Below the pieces are notes generated by a model. The model was not told where the DNA came from. It worked only from the letters and a program-made list of their open reading frames with translations, and did no database searches. Shown in pieces: positions 6,833 through 8,549 of a stretch of 8,549 nucleotides of DNA. This DNA comes from Anaerolineales bacterium UBA5069 (GTDB lineage: Bacteria > Chloroflexota > Anaerolineae > Caldilineales > Caldilineaceae): the NCBI GenBank assembly GCA_002415895.1, contig DIAV01000134.1, positions 12,545 through 21,093 on the forward strand, written 5' to 3'. Position numbers and translations under genes: made by a program. Every line of letters begins with the position of its first letter. Within the stretch, counting starts at the first letter, position 1.

Positions 6833-8446
6833 ATGCAGGAATTCAGTCCGCGCGATCATAGCCCCGTTGGCCTCGACGCACAAGGCCTTGACAACAATAT
6901 CAAGTCGGTTTACTGGAATTTGCCCACGCCTGCACTCTATGAGGAAGCACTCAAGCGCAACGAGGGCGTGCTGGGCCACCTGGGCCCGCTCGTTGTGCGC
7001 ACAGGCCAGTTCACAGGGCGTTCGCCCAACGACAAGTTCGTGGTCGATGAGCCGACCAGCCGCGACCATATCTGGTGGGGCAAGGTCAACAAGCCAATCG
7101 AGGCCGACCGTTTTGACGAGGTCCACCGCCGCATGGCCTCCTATCTGCAGGGCAAAGACGTCTTTGTGCAGGATTTGTGGAGTGGCGCAGACCCGCAGTA
7201 CCGTATGCCCGTGCGCATCATTACCCAATATGCGTGGCATAGCCTCTTCTGCAAGAACCTCTTCATTCAGCCCAAACCCGAAGAAATTGCCACAATGCGC
7301 CCCGAATTTGTGGTGATTGATTGCCCCGGCTTCCACGCCTACCCCGAAGTGGACCATACGCACTCGGACGTCTTCATTCTCGTCAACTTTGCCAAGCGCA
7401 TGGTGCTGATTGGCGGCACGGAGTACGCGGGCGAGATCAAGAAGTCGATCTTCACGGCCATGAACTACTACCTGCCCTTCAAGGATGTTGAGCCCATGCA
7501 CTGCTCGGCCAACATTGGCAGCAAGGGTGACACGGCCATCTTCTTCGGCCTGAGCGGCACGGGCAAGACAACCCTCTCGGCAGACCCTAACCGCACGCTC
7601 ATTGGCGACGACGAGCATGGTTGGAGCGACACGGGCATCTTCAACTTTGAGGGTGGCTGTTACGCCAAGGTGATTCGCCTCTCGCCCGAGGGGGAGCCGG
7701 AGATCTTCCAGACGACCCGCCGCTTTGGCACCGTGTTGGAGAATGTGGGCATCGACATCCACACGCGCCGCCTGAACCTGGACGACGACAGCCTCACCGA
7801 GAACACGCGCTCCGCCTATCCCATCAGCCACATCCCCAATGCCTCGCGCGATGGGCGCGGCGGTCATCCCAAGAATATCGTCTTTCTCACGGCGGATGCC
7901 TACGGCGTGCTGCCTCCGATTTCGCGGCTGACGTCGGAACAGGCCATGTACCACTTCATCTCGGGCTACACCGCCAAGGTGGCAGGCACCGAGCGTGGCG
8001 TCAAGGAGCCGAGCCCCATCTTCAGCGCCTGCTTTGGCGCACCTTTCATGGCGCAACACCCCAGTGTGTACGCGCAACTGCTGGGCAAGAAAATTGCCGA
8101 GCATGATGTAACCGTGTGGCTGGTGAACACCGGCTGGACGGGTGGCGCCTACGGTGTGGGCAGCCGCATGAAGCTGAGCCACACGCGCGCCATGATCAAC
8201 GCGGCCCTCAGCGGCGAACTGGACAAGGCTGAATACATCAAGGAGCCGGTCTTTGGTGTTGAGGTGCCGACGCACGTGCCCAACGTGCCCGACGAAGTGC
8301 TGAACCCGCGCAACACGTGGGAGGACAAGGCCGCCTTCGATGCGCAGATTCGCAAGCTGGCAGGCGAGTTCGTCAAGAACTTCCAGCAGTTCAGCGAGCA
8401 GACGCCGGCCAACATTGTTGCCGCCGCGCCCAACCCCAACGCATAG
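6833..8446 (+). CDS. pckA: Phosphoenolpyruvate carboxykinase, ATP-dependent
   Basis: Cytosolic enzyme converting oxaloacetate plus ATP to phosphoenolpyruvate, CO2 and ADP; in some bacteria it runs in the carboxylating direction. The 537 residues match the family length (E. coli 540). Visible hallmarks are TGRSPNDKF at 61-69 with substrate-binding Arg63, GGTEYAGEIKKS at 194-205 (Tyr198, Lys203/204), the metal-site His223 in MHCSAN, the P-loop GLSGTGKTT at 239-247, the kinase-2 motif GDDEHGWSD at 258-266, FNFEGGCYAK at 270-279, Arg326 in NTRSAYP, LTADAYGVLPP at 352-362 and the nucleotide-side Arg445. All are kept, so it should be active. It is only distantly related to the GTP enzyme just upstream, so the pair is not a recent tandem duplication. 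It has its own ribosome binding site and leader, and a stem-loop follows, which suggests a single-gene transcript. Direction of flux and regulation cannot be read from the sequence. Confidence 0.98.
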   Translation: MQEFSPRDHSPVGLDAQGLDNNIKSVYWNLPTPALYEEALKRNEGVLGHLGPLVVRTGQFTGRSPNDKFVVDEPTSRDHIWWGKVNKPIEADRFDEVHRRMASYLQGKDVFVQDLWSGADPQYRMPVRIITQYAWHSLFCKNLFIQPKPEEIATMRPEFVVIDCPGFHAYPEVDHTHSDVFILVNFAKRMVLIGGTEYAGEIKKSIFTAMNYYLPFKDVEPMHCSANIGSKGDTAIFFGLSGTGKTTLSADPNRTLIGDDEHGWSDTGIFNFEGGCYAKVIRLSPEGEPEIFQTTRRFGTVLENVGIDIHTRRLNLDDDSLTENTRSAYPISHIPNASRDGRGGHPKNIVFLTADAYGVLPPISRLTSEQAMYHFISGYTAKVAGTERGVKEPSPIFSACFGAPFMAQHPSVYAQLLGKKIAEHDVTVWLVNTGWTGGAYGVGSRMKLSHTRAMINAALSGELDKAEYIKEPVFGVEVPTHVPNVPDEVLNPRNTWEDKAAFDAQIRKLAGEFVKNFQQFSEQTPANIVAAAPNPNA

Positions 8447-8484
8447 GGCAAACCAGTAATCTCCCCTGTCCGCTTGCAGATCAT

Positions 8485-8520
8485 CGAAGCGAGGCTTCCA
8501 ACTTTGGAAGCCTCGCTTCG
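8485..8520 (+). terminator. Perfect 16-bp stem-loop after pckA, probable terminator
   Basis: cgaagcgaggcttcca (8485-8500) pairs perfectly with tggaagcctcgcttcg (8505-8520) around the loop actt. It starts 38 bases after the pckA stop. The following sequence, gcttaaag, has no real T-run, so termination is inferred from stem strength and position. The rest of 8447-8549 shows no gene. Confidence 0.7.
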
Positions 8521-8549
8521 GCTTAAAGTGACACCGCCATACGAACATA

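Noticed and set aside
4761..8446. pckG and pckA as a recent tandem gene duplication
   Set aside because: The proteins belong to two different, distantly related carboxykinase families with different lengths and different P-loop and nucleotide-pocket motifs.
6803..8548. Open frame of 581 codons on the minus strand opposite pckA
   Set aside because: It is the mirror of a clear, highly conserved gene. Its translation is low-complexity and rich in His, Arg and Ala, with no recognisable domain. GC-rich codon bias commonly leaves long antisense frames open.

Overview
The window is GC-rich bacterial DNA with four forward-strand genes and short intergenic gaps. All four are recognisable housekeeping genes: a P-type cation (probably Ca2+) ATPase cut by the left edge, glucose-6-phosphate isomerase (pgi), a GTP-dependent phosphoenolpyruvate carboxykinase (pckG) and an ATP-dependent phosphoenolpyruvate carboxykinase (pckA). 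There are no tRNA or rRNA genes, no transposase and no CRISPR array. Nothing in the sequence fixes the taxon. The ATPase style and the gene mix fit a free-living environmental bacterium, perhaps Chloroflexota, but that is a weak guess from memory of these families.

Layout. 1-2753: ATPase, whose frame runs open to the left edge, so its true start lies outside. 2754-2898: a 145-base gap almost filled by an imperfect inverted repeat with nested perfect arms and a run of 9-base units, ending just before the pgi ribosome binding site. 2899-4566: pgi. 4567-4760: a gap that opens with GC-only low-complexity sequence able to fold in more than one way. 4761-6617: pckG, with a start chosen 12 codons inside the longest open frame because of its ribosome binding site. 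6618-6832: a gap with a perfect 13-bp stem-loop and then an AT-richer leader. 6833-8446: pckA. 8447-8549: a perfect 16-bp stem-loop, the probable end of the pckA transcript.

How the genes fit together. Both carboxykinases interconvert oxaloacetate and phosphoenolpyruvate, the entry step of gluconeogenesis, and Pgi acts near the other end of that route, so pgi-pckG-pckA reads as a central-carbon cluster. The ATPase is an unrelated neighbour. The gaps are 145-215 bases and contain strong dyads, so separate or partly coupled transcripts are more likely than one tight operon.

The most notable point is the adjacency of two complete carboxykinases from the two nucleotide-specific families, each with an intact set of recognisable catalytic motifs. 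Most bacteria are known to rely on one type. I found no evidence for a novel multi-gene system here. The second most notable point is the structured repeat between the ATPase gene and pgi.
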